From positions 561,501 through 625,500 of the forward strand of contig JACATO010000926.1 in the NCBI GenBank assembly GCA_018389105.1: a DNA stretch of 64,000 bases, written 5' to 3'. Source of the DNA: Nautilus pompilius. Lineage: Eukaryota > Mollusca > Cephalopoda > Nautilida > Nautilidae. The position numbers were made by a program, and so were the translations under genes. Below, piece after piece: positions 61,401 through 64,000 of the stretch. Numbering within the stretch: the first letter of the stretch is position 1; each line of letters opens with the position of its first letter. Below the pieces are notes generated by a model. The model ran no database searches and was not told the origin of the DNA. It worked only from the letters and a program-made list of their open reading frames with translations.

Positions 61401-62550
61401 TTCCCACAATCTCTAGTAAAATTAAAGTTATTTTGCAAAGAAAATTTAAAAGTTTGACTATTTTAATATTAAATAATTGGAAATATAAAATTTATTATGC
61501 AAAATGATTAGATGACAATTTCATATTTATTCGTTCATTGCAATAGCTTGGTACATAATAACTTTTACTAACCTGTTTGGCCTAGGGAGAAAAATCATGT
61601 AAAATAATTGCAGTTATATTGTTCAATTTGGAATAAATATTTTCATGTTTCTAAAAGTCAGATGTTCAATTTTCTCGTATCTGTTTATTTCATGAGCAAA
61701 TTACGCATAATCACACACACACACACACATACACTATTATTATTTTTCAAGTATCTTAAATCTATTGTGCATTTTTTTTTCTTTGAAAATTTTAATGCAT
61801 GCTATTTAATCTACACCAATCAAAGCAGTATACGGATATACTGTATGAAACCTCTGTATGATTATTTAGTCACCTTGGCTATTTTTAAGGTATCATTGAT
61901 TCTGTCAATCCAAGCTTTAGTCATGTGACATTTCCATTATTTTAAGTGCTGCACATGGCTCTGTTTCCAGGTGGGCTGTATCTGCAAAAGTCTTACCACC
62001 TTCAGGTGATTTCAGATTTGCATAACATTGATCAGATTTGGAATCAAATATATCAGAAATGTTTACATAATTGAATTACTGAACATTGAGTGTATGGTGT
62101 TTTGACACTGACTTATCAATGAGTAGTGATACCTAACCATAGGTAGGCTACAGATCAAATATGGCTGCTAAACTTGTAACACAATTTTATCAGCCAACTT
62201 TGGCAGAAATACAATGAGATTGATTCATTTTACAAAAAAATCTGACATGGGCACCACAACAGCTTTAATTGTCAAAATAACTTTTAAATCACCTATCTGA
62301 CTTGATGTAATTGCTCTATCTTGGCACATTCTATGCAGAAAGATCCATGGGACCTGTATCTTTGGTGAAAGGGGGTATAAAAAATTAGCTATACTCTGCT
62401 AAACTACACGCTATCTAATATTTCACAAATTCTAAACATCAGCACTGCAGGGTGAAATTGGAGAGGATGAACTCATTTGTGCTGGACTTTAGCCAAATGT
62501 TTTCATCTCTAATTAGAGTAAATTCAACCTTCACTTTATTAATGGTCATT
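58440..62550. other. AT-rich CpG-poor DNA resembling intron sequence
   Basis: Composition matches the HECTD3-like introns. No exon with a recognisable product was found. A (CA)n lies at 61711-61730. One weak candidate start exon is described under findings. Confidence 0.4.
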
Positions 62551-62589
62551 TACATGTTTAGCAGGAACCAAACCAATGCTATGCTGACT

Positions 62590-63070
62590 AACATGTTACA
62601 GAGAGATTGTTTTGGGGGTGGAAATGATTTTGTTTGATTGCTATCCAATGTGACCACAAAAGTGCACATTGTCTTTGACGGAACTGTTGCAGGTCAGCAC
62701 TACTTAGATGAGGATTATAAGAATTATACCTGTTTATATTGTTTACACAGGTCACACTAATCAATTCAACTTTATTGATGATAATGGAAAGCGAATCATT
62801 CAAAATAGTCATAAGACACCTTCAAGAAGAAAATGTGCTTCATGACCACCTCGTTTCCCCACCCTAAACCACCTAGAATATGTTTTGGATGAACTCTCTA
62901 GGTATATTAGACAGTGACCAAATGCTGCCAGGACCATTCTAAAAATATATCAGGCCTTGACAAAAGAGTGAAGTGCTTTGCTACACGACTGTCTCAGATG
63001 TTGGGTGAACAGTATGAGATGCAGGTGTACAAATTATTTAATCCTCAAAAACTTCATAGAGTTTACATAA
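62590..63070 (+). pseudogene. Tc1-like transposase relic (3' half)
   Basis: Plus-strand frames give RDCFGGGNDFV at 62605-62637 (usual DRxGGGSVMVWG), VHIVFDGTVAGQHYLDE at about 62660-62710 (usual LxxIDGTxxxxxYxxxV), PTLNHLEYVLDELSRYIRQ at 62858-62914 (usual SPDLNPIExVWDxLxRxVR, with the third catalytic Glu retained), and ALTKE followed by ALLHDCL near 62960-63000. The order and spacing are those of Tc1/DD34E transposases; the QDNAxxH segment is blurred. Several stops and frame changes show it is dead. Confidence 0.72.
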
Positions 63071-63079
63071 TAATTTTCC

Positions 63080-64000
63080 TATACTGTTCTGATCTGTGTA
63101 TTTAATGAAATATGACTGAAGCACAAAATACAAATTAAACAAAAGATGATAATTTTTCTTGCAAGTACTACAACAAATCAGCAAAATATTAAATTGAATA
63201 CAATCCTTTAGATATATTTGTTAGGATAAGAGTGCTATGATATTCCAGATTCTACATTTGAATTTGTAATTTCCTAATTTTAAGATTTAATATATTAATT
63301 TTAGCAGGGAAGAATTTATAAATGGCTGAAAAAAATTGTCACTGACTGAATTTCAGTAAGTTTTATGTAATGTTAATTGTGTATAGAGGAAAGAAAAGAA
63401 AAAGTACAGATCTGGGCTATTCATTTGCTCATTGGAAAATCAAGATTGATTTTTGATTTTTGTTTACCTTGGCTGCCAACTCTCACTTATTGAGGAAAAT
63501 GCAGCAGATGTTTTAGTGAGAAATATAGATTGGCTTATTTTTACTTGCTCAGAACGATTGCTTTGCCTCTGTAGATTGACATTAATACTTGGAACACATT
63601 TTTTCAGTATGGTTTTCCTTACTCTACTACTTGGTGACCTGTATAAAGTAAAACTGGAAACGAAATGAAAAGGAATGGGATTTAAAACTTTGCTAGATAG
63701 GGAGTTTGTTTTGAACTTAAGACTGTTAGAGAAAAGGTAAATTAATAGTAGGAAAGCTCAGAGTTTTAAAGTTGCTATTGCTAAACATTTAAAATCTTTT
63801 TAAAAAAAAAAAGGATTAATTTCAAAGTGCAAAAAAAAAACAACTTAGGCTGGACTTGTTTGGTGGATATTAATGTGGCGGATTAGTTGGACATTGTTAT
63901 CATTATTGGATTTATAATACTTACTTGGTCTTTAAGATAGAGAGCTTAAGTGCTTTTATACTGAACAAACAATCACAGAGATGGAGAAACTGTAAACTTG
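63080..64000. other. AT-rich CpG-poor DNA to the window end, no gene seen
   Basis: A 71-codon plus frame at 63453-63668 has no recognisable motif and no convincing splice sites. Confidence 0.35.

Overview
The window is animal nuclear DNA. The evidence is a split gene with consensus splice sites, long AT-rich introns, microsatellites and many degraded metazoan transposons. The host is probably an invertebrate: CpG-poor blocks coincide with a gene body and alternate with CpG-normal blocks, the mosaic pattern of gene-body methylation. A mollusc, perhaps a cephalopod, would fit the mix of hAT (ZBED5/GTF2IRD2-like), Tigger, mariner/Tc1, LINE, Gypsy and Polinton relics. The phylum is inference only and weakly supported.

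Left block (1 to about 13.5 kb). Six exons on the minus strand encode the first 332 residues of a HECTD3-like E3 ubiquitin ligase, from the start codon at 13079 to a donor at 6624. All five junctions keep reading frame. The C-terminal HECT exons were not found and should lie beyond the left edge. A CpG-rich promoter region (about 12.6-13.8 kb) covers exon 1. The introns and the region downstream hold relics of an L1-like LINE, Tc1/mariner transposases and a possible LINE tail.

Middle block (about 13.8-43 kb). A CpG-poor stretch (13.8-19 kb) holds a MER2/Tigger-like MITE with exact TA duplications and a TIGD1-like transposase relic. From 19 kb CpG returns to normal levels. Here lie a 2.33-kb hAT element with a perfect 8-bp duplication (20739-23068), two direct diverged copies of one APE-type LINE (about 24.8-27.1 and 27.7-30.7 kb), and a Ty3/Gypsy pol relic (about 32.4-37.6 kb) split by a 3.1-kb ZBED5-like hAT element (34422-37520). 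After these come thirteen copies of a 41-bp repeat centred on a CACGTG palindrome (39.6-40.1 kb), and an ATT tract next to a possible minus-strand LTR.

Right block (about 43-64 kb). An AT-rich segment (about 44.1-47.6 kb) holds a row of broken minus-strand reading frames. One resembles the capsid protein of Polinton/Maverick or adintovirus-like elements, and another carries a phage-tail-fibre-like repeat motif; this is the most unusual content of the window. Then follow microsatellites, a 613-bp Tigger-type MITE (53919-54531), a GC-rich region with G-runs (56.4-58.4 kb), and a CpG-poor AT-rich stretch to the end that may be the start of another gene body and contains a Tc1 relic (62.6-63.1 kb). 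Apart from the HECTD3-like gene, no cellular protein-coding gene could be established.
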